From: Alphaproteobacteria bacterium
GTDB lineage: Bacteria > Pseudomonadota > Alphaproteobacteria > Rhizobiales > Devosiaceae
DNA: 7,022 nucleotides
Assembly (NCBI GenBank): GCA_018820005.1
Contig: JAHJOS010000602.1
Coordinates: forward strand, 1-7,022
Direction of reading: 5' to 3'
Shown in pieces: positions 1 through 6,142 of this stretch (positions within the stretch are counted from its first letter, which is position 1; every line of letters begins with the position of its first letter). The notes beneath the pieces are model-generated. The model was not told the DNA's origin, did no database searches, and saw only the letters and a list, made by a program, of their open reading frames with translations. A program made the position numbers and the translations under genes.

Positions 1-531
1 CTCACCAAGATTGCCAAGCGCAAGAGCTTCGATGAAAGCCTCGATGCGGCCATTGCCGAAGCCGGCGCCAGCGGCAGCCCGCTATGCCTGATGCTGCTCG
101 ACATCGATCACTTCAAGACGTTCAACGACACCTATGGCCATCAGACAGGTGACCAGGTGCTGCGTCTGGTGGCCATGACGCTCAAGTCCAATATCAAGGG
201 CAAGGATTTGGCCGCCCGCTATGGTGGCGAGGAATTCGTCGCCATCCTGCCTGCCACGACCCTGAGCGGCGCAGCAGCGCTTGCCGACAAGATCCGCAAG
301 GCCATTCAGGCCAAGGAGCTGCTCAAGCGCTCTACCAACGAAAAGCTGGGTCGCATCACCGCGTCATTCGGGCTCGCTGTCTTCAACACGACCGACTCCG
401 CAGCCTCGCTCATCGAGCGGGCCGACCGCTGCCTCTATGCGGCCAAGCACGCCGGCCGCAACAAGGTCGTCATCGAAGATGATCTGGTCAATGCTGCCCC
501 TGCCAAGTCAGCCGGAGCATCGGCCGCCTGA
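1..531 (+). CDS. Diguanylate cyclase (GGDEF domain), C-terminal part, 5' end outside window
   Basis: The reading frame is open from base 1 and ends at TGA 529-531, so the visible part is the last 176 residues and the start lies outside the window. It is a nearly complete GGDEF domain, the family that joins two GTP into cyclic di-GMP. It begins with LTKIAKRKSFDE (a variant of the usual DxLTxLxNR opening), then LLDIDHFKTFND and GHQTGD, which carry the metal- and guanine-binding residues. The signature GGEEF is at 223-237, and the domain closes with ADRCLYAAKHAGRNKV. The active site therefore looks functional. The usual RxxD inhibitory site five residues before the signature reads KGKD (196-207), with Lys for Arg. 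A short Ala-rich tail (APAKSAGASAA) follows the domain. Any N-terminal sensor or receiver domain is not visible, so the input signal cannot be stated. It converges on aroA. Confidence 0.93.
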   Translation, partial: LTKIAKRKSFDESLDAAIAEAGASGSPLCLMLLDIDHFKTFNDTYGHQTGDQVLRLVAMTLKSNIKGKDLAARYGGEEFVAILPATTLSGAAALADKIRKAIQAKELLKRSTNEKLGRITASFGLAVFNTTDSAASLIERADRCLYAAKHAGRNKVVIEDDLVNAAPAKSAGASAA

Positions 532-544
532 AGTCAGGCCGCCG
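521..544. repeat. Imperfect inverted repeat over two converging stop codons; possible bidirectional terminator
   Basis: Left arm CGGCcGCCTG (521-530) and right arm CAGGCcGCCG (535-544) can pair as 5 bp plus 4 bp, with one mismatch between them, around the four-base loop AAGT. The structure holds the stop codon of the cyclase (529-531) and that of aroA (534-536, minus strand). No T-run follows on either side, so it is not a textbook intrinsic terminator. It may still halt or protect transcripts from both directions. Part of the symmetry comes from both proteins ending in Ala-Ala-stop with GC-rich codons, so chance is a real alternative. Confidence 0.4.
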
Positions 545-1811
545 GTGTCAGTTCCACGCCCAGTCCAGCCAGCATGTCCCAATAGCCTGGATAGGTCTTG
601 CCAGTGCAGGCCGGGTCCAGGATTACAATGCCGGGCAGCCGCAGGCCCGCCAGGGCAAAGCTCATCGCGATGCGGTGGTCGTGATAGGTCTCGATTTTGA
701 CCCGGCTATTGCGCCGCCCCACCCGTTCGGCCAGGTGCGGATCGGCTGCCACCACCAGATCATCGCCTTCTTCAGTGGCCAGCCCGGGCAGAATGCGGTT
801 GAGCTCATTGGCCACCGCACGAATACGGTCGGTCTCTTTCACCCGCAGATTGGCAATGCCCACAAAACGGACAGGCCGATTGTTGAACGCGGCCAGCACT
901 GCCAGCGTTGGCACAGCGTCCTGCATCTGCGAGCCGTCGATCACTGCCGGCATGTCGGGAAACTGTGCGATTACGGCCTGCGCGGCGGCATCTGGCTGGG
1001 TGAAATCTTCTGCGCCGACCCCAAGGTCAATCGCGCCGCCTGTGAGCGCTGCAGCGCCCCACAGATAGGTTGCCGCCGACGCGTCCGGTTCGATCAGCAG
1101 ATCGGCTGCCTTGTAGCCCGTAGGTGCCACTCGCCAGGTCCCGGCGTCGACCTGCTCGACCTCGGCGCCAAAGCTGCGCATTGCAGCCAATGTCAGGTCG
1201 ACATAGCCACGCGCGCCGATATCGCTGCCGCGCAGCGCCACCTCGATAGGACCATCGCCCAGCGGCGCCGCCATCAGCAACGCCGAAACATATTGGCTGG
1301 AAAGCCCGGCATCGATCTCGACGCGACCATGGCCAAAGTTGCCGATGCCGCGCACGGTGACTGGCGGGCAGCCCGTCGGGCTGAAAGCTTCGATGCCCAG
1401 CGACACCAGCGCATCAACCAGCGGGCCGATCGGCCGCACGCGCATTTCATCGTCGCCATCGACAATGACAGTGCCATCGACAGTGGCAACAGCCGCGGTC
1501 AAAAAGCGTGTGGCCGTGCCGGCATTGCCCAGGAACAGCGATTCATTCGGCGCCGCAAGCCGACCGGTGCTGGTCACCACAAAGCTGGTCGCATCCGGTT
1601 CCTCGATGCTCACGCCCATCTGGCGCAGCGCCGCAGCCATCAGCACTGTGTCCTTGCTCTTGAGTGCGCCCGACAGATGGCTGGTGCCATTGGCCAGCGC
1701 CGCTAGCAGCAGAGCGCGATTGGTGATGGATTTGGAGCCCGGCGGCGAAACGCGACCGATCAGTCTGTGGGAGGGCGGCGTGATGGCGAAGCCCGCAGGC
1801 AAAGCGGTCAT
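534..1811 (-). CDS. aroA: 3-phosphoshikimate 1-carboxyvinyltransferase (EPSP synthase)
   Basis: This 425-residue protein has the usual family length and joins shikimate-3-phosphate with phosphoenolpyruvate, the sixth step of the shikimate pathway to aromatic amino acids, in the cytoplasm. Family motifs run in order: PGSKSITNR (24-32, with Lys27 for substrate binding), LGNAGTATRF (94-103), SSQY (171-174), the Asp298 region MQDAVPT corresponding to the catalytic Asp of E. coli, RVKETDRI (323-330, with Glu326), YHDHRIAM (376-383), and CTGKTYPGYW near the end. The GNAGTA form of the phosphoenolpyruvate loop suggests class I rather than the CP4-like class II. Phe103 stands where E. coli has Pro101. 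The ATG at 1809-1811 has only a weak GAG (1820-1822) eight bases upstream. It lies 71 bp downstream of sufA in the same direction, and may be read through from the suf operon or have its own weak promoter. Confidence 0.96.
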   Translation of the reverse strand: MTALPAGFAITPPSHRLIGRVSPPGSKSITNRALLLAALANGTSHLSGALKSKDTVLMAAALRQMGVSIEEPDATSFVVTSTGRLAAPNESLFLGNAGTATRFLTAAVATVDGTVIVDGDDEMRVRPIGPLVDALVSLGIEAFSPTGCPPVTVRGIGNFGHGRVEIDAGLSSQYVSALLMAAPLGDGPIEVALRGSDIGARGYVDLTLAAMRSFGAEVEQVDAGTWRVAPTGYKAADLLIEPDASAATYLWGAAALTGGAIDLGVGAEDFTQPDAAAQAVIAQFPDMPAVIDGSQMQDAVPTLAVLAAFNNRPVRFVGIANLRVKETDRIRAVANELNRILPGLATEEGDDLVVAADPHLAERVGRRNSRVKIETYHDHRIAMSFALAGLRLPGIVILDPACTGKTYPGYWDMLAGLGVELTPAA

Positions 1812-1882
1812 AAATTAGTCTCAACGGCTGGAGCCAGAATGCACTGACCTGTTAGGCCAAACGCACTTCGGGCGCAACCGTG

Positions 1883-2263
1883 CTAGCTGCCGGCGCGCGC
1901 CTCGGCGATCGCCTTGAGGTCGGCTGGCTTGAGCTGCACGCTCTCACCGCAGCCGCAGGCGCCGGTCTGGTTGGGATTGCGGAAGGTGAAGCCCGAGCTC
2001 ATCTTGGACTGCTCAAAATCCATCACCGTACCAAGCAGGAACATGGTGGCCTTGGGCTCGACATAGACGTCCACGCCCTTGTCGCTGACATGGTCGTCGC
2101 CCGCGACGGGCTCGGTCACATAGTCCAGCGTATAGGCCATGCCCGCACAGCCGGCATTCTTGACGCCGACCCGCACCCCGATCACCGGCTTGTCGGACTC
2201 CTCGATGATTTCACTGATGCGCTCGGCAGCGGCATCGCTCAGCGACATGATCTTGAAGGCCAT
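1883..2263 (-). CDS. sufA: A-type iron-sulfur carrier, HesB/IscA/SufA family
   Basis: The 126-residue protein has the A-type carrier layout: a core starting SLSDAAAERI, the first ligand Cys39 in KNAGCAGMAY, and the C-terminal pair Cys103 and Cys105 in GACGCGES. These three cysteines are the known Fe or Fe-S ligands of the family. A-type carriers accept a cluster from the scaffold and hand it to target apoproteins. A C-terminal extension of about 20 residues (VQLKPADLKAIAEARAGS) follows the CGC motif. It is the last suf gene of the array, 52 bp after sufT, which supports the name SufA over ErpA or IscA; sequence alone does not fully separate these paralogues. The ATG at 2261-2263 has only a weak purine stretch (AGAAAGA) upstream. 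An internal Met6 is a possible alternative start but would trim the conserved N-terminus. Confidence 0.93.
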   Translation of the reverse strand: MAFKIMSLSDAAAERISEIIEESDKPVIGVRVGVKNAGCAGMAYTLDYVTEPVAGDDHVSDKGVDVYVEPKATMFLLGTVMDFEQSKMSSGFTFRNPNQTGACGCGESVQLKPADLKAIAEARAGS

Positions 2264-2315
2264 GGGCGGATCTTTCTATCGGCGTTTCACGATATATAGG
2301 ACGTTCCGCCTGAGA

Positions 2316-2741
2316 TTACCACCAGTTCAGGGCAACCTGGGCTTCTTCGCTCATGCGGGTCGCGTCCCACGGCGGATCAAACACCATGTTCACCGTCACA
2401 TCGCGGATGCCTTCAACGCCGCGCGCCGCGTTCTCCACCCAGCCCGGCATTTCACCGGCCACCGGGCAACCGGGCGCCGTCAGGGTCATATCGATGACCA
2501 GGTTGCGGTCGTCGTCCAGATCCACCTTGTAGATCAGGCCCAGCTCATAGATATCGACCGGAATTTCCGGGTCATAGACGGTCTTGAGCGCCCCGATCAG
2601 ATCGGTGGTGATGCGTTCGACCTCGGACTCCGGCAAATCGCCCGATATCGTTGGCTGAATGCCCGGCACGGGCAAGGCCGGTGCTGGCGCAATCTTGGAT
2701 TCGTCGATGATAATCTCGTCGTTCTTGGTGTCGTCGGTCAT
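2316..2741 (-). CDS. sufT: SUF-associated Fe-S maturation protein, DUF59/MIP18 family
   Basis: From the ATG at 2739-2741 the product is 141 residues. The DUF59 core carries DPEIPVDIYELGLIY (57-71) and the conserved Cys92 in TAPGCPVAGEMPGWV, then ends FDPPWDATRMSEEAQVALNWW, typical of the SufT branch. Family members help mature or deliver Fe-S clusters, and this gene commonly sits between sufS and sufA in alphaproteobacterial suf operons, as here. The frame stays open upstream to an ATG at 2834, but those 31 codons lie inside sufS in another frame and encode an Arg/Trp-rich shadow. The strong GAGGA at 2749-2753, seven bases from 2741, decides the start. The first 40 or so residues are acidic and Pro-rich (ending PALPVPGIQPTISGDLPES) and look disordered. 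It starts 16 bp after the sufS stop, so the two are almost certainly translated from one message. Confidence 0.92.
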   Translation of the reverse strand: MTDDTKNDEIIIDESKIAPAPALPVPGIQPTISGDLPESEVERITTDLIGALKTVYDPEIPVDIYELGLIYKVDLDDDRNLVIDMTLTAPGCPVAGEMPGWVENAARGVEGIRDVTVNMVFDPPWDATRMSEEAQVALNWW

Positions 2742-2748
2742 GATTATA

Positions 2749-2753
2749 TCCTC
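2749..2753 (-). promoter_or_regulatory. Ribosome binding site deciding the sufT start
   Basis: GAGGA on the minus strand, seven bases before the ATG at 2741 and inside the 16-bp gap after the sufS stop. It is among the best Shine-Dalgarno matches in the operon and argues against the longer start at 2834. Confidence 0.75.
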
Positions 2754-2757
2754 GCCA

Positions 2758-3984
2758 TCAAGCGAAAAAGGTCTGGGCGCGTTCGATGCCGTCCACCAGC
2801 GCGTCCACATCGTCCTTGCCATTGTAGAGCGCAAGCGAAGCCCGACATGTGGAGGTGACGCCGAAGCGTTTCAACAGCGGCTGCGCGCAATGGGTGCCGG
2901 CGCGCACGGCAATGCCGTATCGATCAAGGATCGTGGAAACGTCATGGGCATGCGCCCCCTTGATCTCGAATGAGAAAATGCCGCCCTTGCCCGGCGCCGT
3001 GCCGATCATGCGCAGCGAATTGATCCGGCTCAGCCGTTCGGCGGCATAGGCGGCCACCTCGGCCTCATGGGCCGCGATCTCCGCGCGCCCCAGGCCCGTC
3101 ATATAGTCCAGCGCCGCCCCCAGCCCCATCGCCTGCACGATAGGCGGTGTACCGGCCTCAAACCGATGCGGTGGGGCATTGTAGGTCACTGTGTCGAGAC
3201 TGACCGTATCGATCATCTCGCCACCGCCCTGATAGGGCTCCATGACCGCCAGCAGATCATATTTGCCATAGAGCACGCCAATGCCGGTCGGCCCATAAAG
3301 CTTGTGGCCCGTCATGACGTAAAAATCGGCGTCCAGCGCCTGCACGTCCACACTTGTATGAACAGCGCCCTGGCTGCCATCGATCAACACCGGAATGCCG
3401 CGCGCATGGGCAATCGCGATGACCTCGGCAATCGGGGTCACCGTGCCCAGCACATTGGACATATGGGTAACCGCAACCATACGCGTGCGGTCCGTCAGCG
3501 TGGCCTCGAAGGCATCGAGGTCAAAACTGCCGTCGTCACGCACATCCACCCATTTGATCACCGCGCCCTTGCGTTCGCGGTGAAAATGCCAGGGCACGAT
3601 ATTGGAATGGTGCTCCATGATGGAGAGCACGATCTCGTCGCCTTCCCCGATCCGCGGCCCGGCAAAGGACGATGCGACAAGATTGATCGCCTCGGTCGCC
3701 GAGCGCGTGAAAACGATCTCTTCAGACCGCGCGGCATTGACAAACCGGCGCACCGATTCCCGGCCAGCCTCAAAACCCTCGGTCGCCCGATTGGCCAGCG
3801 TATGCAGGCCCCGGTGCACATTGGCATATTCATGCCGGAAGGCGTGATCCATCCGGTCGAGCACCTGCACCGGCTTCTGCGCCGACGCGCCGCTATCCAG
3901 ATACACCAGGCGCTTGCCATGGATGACCTCGGACAGGATCGGAAAATCGGCACGGACTTTTTCGAGATCGAAGCTCATAGGCAT
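2758..3984 (-). CDS. sufS: Cysteine desulfurase, group II (SufS)
   Basis: This 408-residue PLP enzyme removes sulfur from L-cysteine to form alanine and an enzyme persulfide that feeds the SufBCD scaffold. Fold-type I aminotransferase landmarks are visible: YLDSGASAQKP (28-38), EHHSNIVPW with His125 that stacks on PLP, the Asp202/Gln205 region LIDGSQGAVH, and the PLP Schiff-base Lys228 in TGHKLYGPTG. The persulfide-bearing Cys366 is in RAGTHCAQPLL, followed by RASLALYN, which marks the SufS rather than the IscS group. Group II enzymes normally need SufE or SufU to accept the persulfide; neither gene is present in the window. AAGGA at 3989-3993 is 4 bases from the ATG at 3984 and 10 from a second ATG at 3978, so the protein may begin MPMSFDLEKV or MSFDLEKV. 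It follows sufD by 98 bp holding a hairpin. Confidence 0.96.
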   Translation of the reverse strand: MPMSFDLEKVRADFPILSEVIHGKRLVYLDSGASAQKPVQVLDRMDHAFRHEYANVHRGLHTLANRATEGFEAGRESVRRFVNAARSEEIVFTRSATEAINLVASSFAGPRIGEGDEIVLSIMEHHSNIVPWHFHRERKGAVIKWVDVRDDGSFDLDAFEATLTDRTRMVAVTHMSNVLGTVTPIAEVIAIAHARGIPVLIDGSQGAVHTSVDVQALDADFYVMTGHKLYGPTGIGVLYGKYDLLAVMEPYQGGGEMIDTVSLDTVTYNAPPHRFEAGTPPIVQAMGLGAALDYMTGLGRAEIAAHEAEVAAYAAERLSRINSLRMIGTAPGKGGIFSFEIKGAHAHDVSTILDRYGIAVRAGTHCAQPLLKRFGVTSTCRASLALYNGKDDVDALVDGIERAQTFFA

Positions 3985-3988
3985 CTGG

Positions 3989-3993
3989 TCCTT
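3989..3993 (-). promoter_or_regulatory. Ribosome binding site of sufS, serving one of two close ATGs
   Basis: TAAGGA on the minus strand (AAGGA at 3989-3993). The spacing is 4 bases to the ATG at 3984 and 10 bases to the ATG at 3978. Neither is ideal, so the sequence does not settle which start is used. The two proteins would differ by two residues. Confidence 0.6.
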
Positions 3994-4017
3994 AGGAACC
4001 GGAAACTCTCAGTCAAC

Positions 4018-4040
4018 ACCATCCCCCTCAAGGGGACGGT
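4018..4040 (-). promoter_or_regulatory. RNA hairpin in the sufD-sufS gap
   Basis: In the minus-strand transcript the arms ACCGUCCCC and GGGGAUGGU pair over all nine positions, with one G-U wobble, around a five-base loop UUGAG. On the plus strand the same position would be an A-C mismatch, so the structure is complete only in the suf message. It begins 42 bases after the sufD stop codon and ends 33 bases before the sufS start. No U-run follows, so it is unlikely to be an intrinsic terminator. A role in message stability, processing or partial attenuation is inference. Confidence 0.5.
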
Positions 4041-4082
4041 GAAGCGCGGTGCGTGAGGCAGCTCATCGCCGCCAACACGCGT

Positions 4083-5291
4083 TCATTTCCCCTGCAGCCA
4101 CCCATCCACGATGCCCGTCAGGGCTTCGTTGAGCGCCTCGTCCTCGATTGGGTCAAGCACTTCCTCGATGAAGCCACGCACCAGCATGGTCTCGGCCTCA
4201 GCCTTGGGAATGCCCCGGCTCATCAGATAAAACATGCTGTCCTCATCCAGCTCGCCGCAGGTCGAGCCATGCCCGCACACCACGTCGTCAGCATAGATTT
4301 CGAGCTCTGGCTTGGAGAGGATTTCCGCCTCGTCCGAGAGCATCAGACCCTGCATCATCATCTTGGCGTCGACCTTCTGGGCGTCGCGTTCGACCACGAT
4401 CTTGCCCTGGAACACTGCCTTGGAGCGGCCCCGGGCGATCTGCTTGTACATCTCCTGGCTGGTGGTATGGGCCACGCCATGGCGGATATCGATGGTGATA
4501 TCGTTGTGCTGACCATCTTCGACCAGGTTGAGGCCGGTGAAGTCGCCATGGGCGCCCTCCCCGGTGAACCGGGCAAACACCTGGCTCCGCGACAGGCCCG
4601 CGCCGGCGTGAATGGTCACCGTGCGCAGCTTGGCGCCTTCGGCCAGGCTATATTCATTGCTGGCGAAATGATTGGTCGCCTTGGACGACAGATCCACAGT
4701 GATGTGCGTCACCACCGCGTTCTTGCCCACTGCCAGATAGGTGGCGTGGTTGCCCACATGGGCGGCGTCCGATCCAGAGAAGGTTTCCAGAATCACCGCC
4801 GAGCCATTGTCGGCCACAAAGATCTTTACCGCATCGGCGGCGTGGGCAGCTTCGCCCTCGATGCGCCGATCAATCTGGATCACCGGATCAACGCTGCTTT
4901 CGAGCGTCAGCGTCAGGCTTTCCTTGGCCAGCGCACCGTTGAGATGCACCAGCACATCATCGCGGCTCGTCAGCACGCCACCAGCGGCCTTGCCGACGAT
5001 TACGCCAGCCGGCGCCGTGCTGGCCGCCTGCACCACGCCATTGGCGATCATCAGCTGGTAGGCCCCTGCCACGCGCAGCGCCGGCGCACTCGCTTCGTTG
5101 GCAACCTTGGCCAGCGGTGGCACCGTCTTCAGAAGCGTCTTGAGGTCTGTATAGTGATAGCTCTCGACGCGGCGGGTCGGCAGGCCAGCCACCGTCATCC
5201 GGTCAGCTTCGGCGCTGGCGCCAACGCTCTCGAGCTGGGCAATCAAAGTCTCTTCAGCGGGTCCGAGCCGCACGGGCATGGTCTGGTGCAT
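4083..5291 (-). CDS. sufD: Fe-S scaffold subunit SufD
   Basis: From the ATG at 5289-5291 the product has 402 residues, near the 423 of E. coli SufD. SufD pairs with SufB and two SufC ATPases to form the SufBC2D scaffold on which the cluster is built. The N-terminal part (RVESYHYTDLKTLL, 41-54) is typical of SufD. The long middle is the beta-helix core. The C-terminal SufBD domain carries EIYADDVVCGHGSTCGELDED (331-351), in which His341 matches the SHG/GHG His known as a probable cluster ligand (His360 in E. coli), then FYLMSRGIPKAEAETMLVRGF. The open frame runs 85 codons further upstream, but that part overlaps sufC and is Arg-rich shadow. The chosen ATG is two bases after the sufC stop (TGA-TC-ATG) with no good Shine-Dalgarno, suggesting translational coupling. 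A second ATG at 5279 is possible. Confidence 0.95.
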   Translation of the reverse strand: MHQTMPVRLGPAEETLIAQLESVGASAEADRMTVAGLPTRRVESYHYTDLKTLLKTVPPLAKVANEASAPALRVAGAYQLMIANGVVQAASTAPAGVIVGKAAGGVLTSRDDVLVHLNGALAKESLTLTLESSVDPVIQIDRRIEGEAAHAADAVKIFVADNGSAVILETFSGSDAAHVGNHATYLAVGKNAVVTHITVDLSSKATNHFASNEYSLAEGAKLRTVTIHAGAGLSRSQVFARFTGEGAHGDFTGLNLVEDGQHNDITIDIRHGVAHTTSQEMYKQIARGRSKAVFQGKIVVERDAQKVDAKMMMQGLMLSDEAEILSKPELEIYADDVVCGHGSTCGELDEDSMFYLMSRGIPKAEAETMLVRGFIEEVLDPIEDEALNEALTGIVDGWLQGK

Positions 5292-5293
5292 GA

Positions 5294-6055
5294 TCAGGCC
5301 GCCGCGCCGTCGAAGTCGGCATAGCCCTTGGCTTCCAGCTGCAGCGCCAGATCCTTGTCGCCGCTTTCCACAATCCTGCCATCGCTGAACACATGCACCA
5401 CGTCGGGCACGATGTGGTTGAGCAGGCGCTGATAGTGGGTAATCACCAGCATCGAGCGATTGGCCGCGCGCAGCGGGTTGACGCCCTTGCTCACCACCTG
5501 CAGCGCATCGATGTCGAGCCCGGAGTCCGTCTCGTCCAGGATGCACATCTTGGGCTGTAGCAGCGCCATCTGCAGCACTTCGGCACGCTTCTTCTCGCCA
5601 CCCGAGAATCCAACGTTCAGCGGGCGCTTGAGCATATCGGTATCGACATTGAGCTCGGTGCCGGCAGACTTGACCGCACGCATGAAGTCCGGCGTCGACA
5701 TCTCTGCCTCGCCACGCGCCTTGCGCTGGGCATTCATGGCCGCCTTGAGGAAGGTCATGGTGGCGACACCGGGGATTTCGATCGGGTACTGGAACGCCAG
5801 GAACAGGCCCGCCGCTGCGCGCTCTGCCGGATCCATCTCCAGCAGGTTCTCGCCGTCGAGCAGCACTTCGCCCTCGGTGATCTCATAGTCTTCCTTGCCG
5901 GCCAGCACATAGCTCAGCGTCGACTTGCCCGAGCCATTGCGGCCCATCACGGCATGCACTTCGCCCGGCGGAATGATCAGGTTCACGCCCTTGAGGATTT
6001 CGCGATCTTCAATACGCGCGTGCAGATTGCGGATTTCAAGGATTGGGGTGGTCAT
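5294..6055 (-). CDS. sufC: SUF ATPase subunit SufC (ABC-type)
   Basis: This 253-residue soluble ABC-type ATPase has the family's usual length and lacks membrane segments. It binds SufB and SufD, and ATP-driven dimerisation opens the scaffold for cluster assembly. Visible motifs are Walker A GRNGSGKST (38-46, Lys44), Q-loop Gln89 in LAFQYP, signature FSGGEKKR (150-157), Walker B CILDETDSGLD (171-181, with catalytic Glu175), and switch His207 in VITHYQR. The combinations SGGEKKR and DETDSGLDIDAL are characteristic of SufC rather than of transporters. The ATG at 6053-6055 has a clear GGAG eight bases upstream. It ends two bases before sufD and begins 87 bp after sufB. Confidence 0.98.
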   Translation of the reverse strand: MTTPILEIRNLHARIEDREILKGVNLIIPPGEVHAVMGRNGSGKSTLSYVLAGKEDYEITEGEVLLDGENLLEMDPAERAAAGLFLAFQYPIEIPGVATMTFLKAAMNAQRKARGEAEMSTPDFMRAVKSAGTELNVDTDMLKRPLNVGFSGGEKKRAEVLQMALLQPKMCILDETDSGLDIDALQVVSKGVNPLRAANRSMLVITHYQRLLNHIVPDVVHVFSDGRIVESGDKDLALQLEAKGYADFDGAAA

Positions 6056-6063
6056 CGGTCAGT

Positions 6064-6067
6064 CTCC
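6064..6067 (-). promoter_or_regulatory. Ribosome binding site of sufC
   Basis: TGGAGA on the minus strand (GGAG at 6064-6067), eight bases before the sufC ATG at 6055. It supports that start and independent ribosome loading after the 87-bp gap from sufB. Confidence 0.7.
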
Positions 6068-6074
6068 AGTTTGG

Positions 6075-6104
6075 CCCGGTGTCGCTCAGAAGGCGCCGAC
6101 CGGG
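6075..6104. repeat. Short inverted repeat in the sufB-sufC gap
   Basis: CCCGGT (6075-6080) and ACCGGG (6099-6104) are perfect 6-bp arms around 18 bases that include the small palindrome GGCGCC. The stem is short, its loop is large and no T-run follows, so a terminator is unlikely. It is the only structure I see in the 87-bp gap between sufB and sufC. Confidence 0.25.
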
Positions 6105-6142
6105 AGATAGTTTTGAGCATTCGGTTGCGGCAGGCGGGACGC

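Noticed and set aside
675..1706. Long plus-strand open frame (343 codons) opposite aroA
   Set aside because: It lies wholly antisense to a clear aroA, is rich in Arg, His and Cys, and shows no family motif. Such frames are common opposite GC-rich genes because reverse stop triplets are rare.
1812..1882. Promoter or terminator in the sufA-aroA gap
   Set aside because: TTGCGC with TAACAG at 17-base spacing matches only half of each consensus box. The possible stem near CGCCCGAAGTGCG is about four pairs with a wobble. Both are near chance level.
2742..2834. 31-codon N-terminal extension of sufT
   Set aside because: It overlaps the sufS C-terminus, is Arg/Trp/Met-rich, and a good ribosome site points to 2741.
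3994..4014. TTGACT as a -35 box for a sufS promoter
   Set aside because: The sequence about 16 bases on (TAAGGA) is the sufS ribosome site and a poor -10 box; a start there would fall at or past the ATG.
3067..4056. Plus-strand open frame of 329 codons opposite sufS
   Set aside because: It is antisense to a full SufS with all catalytic residues, and its own translation is low-complexity and His/Arg-rich.
4053..5324. Plus-strand open frame of 423 codons opposite sufD
   Set aside because: Its codons are in exact antiparallel register with sufD (second positions pair), the classic shadow frame. It has no plausible start context or motif of its own.
5292..5546. 85-codon N-terminal extension of sufD
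   Set aside because: It overlaps the conserved C-terminal third of sufC and translates to Arg/Gly/Ala-rich shadow sequence; SufD homology begins only after 5291.
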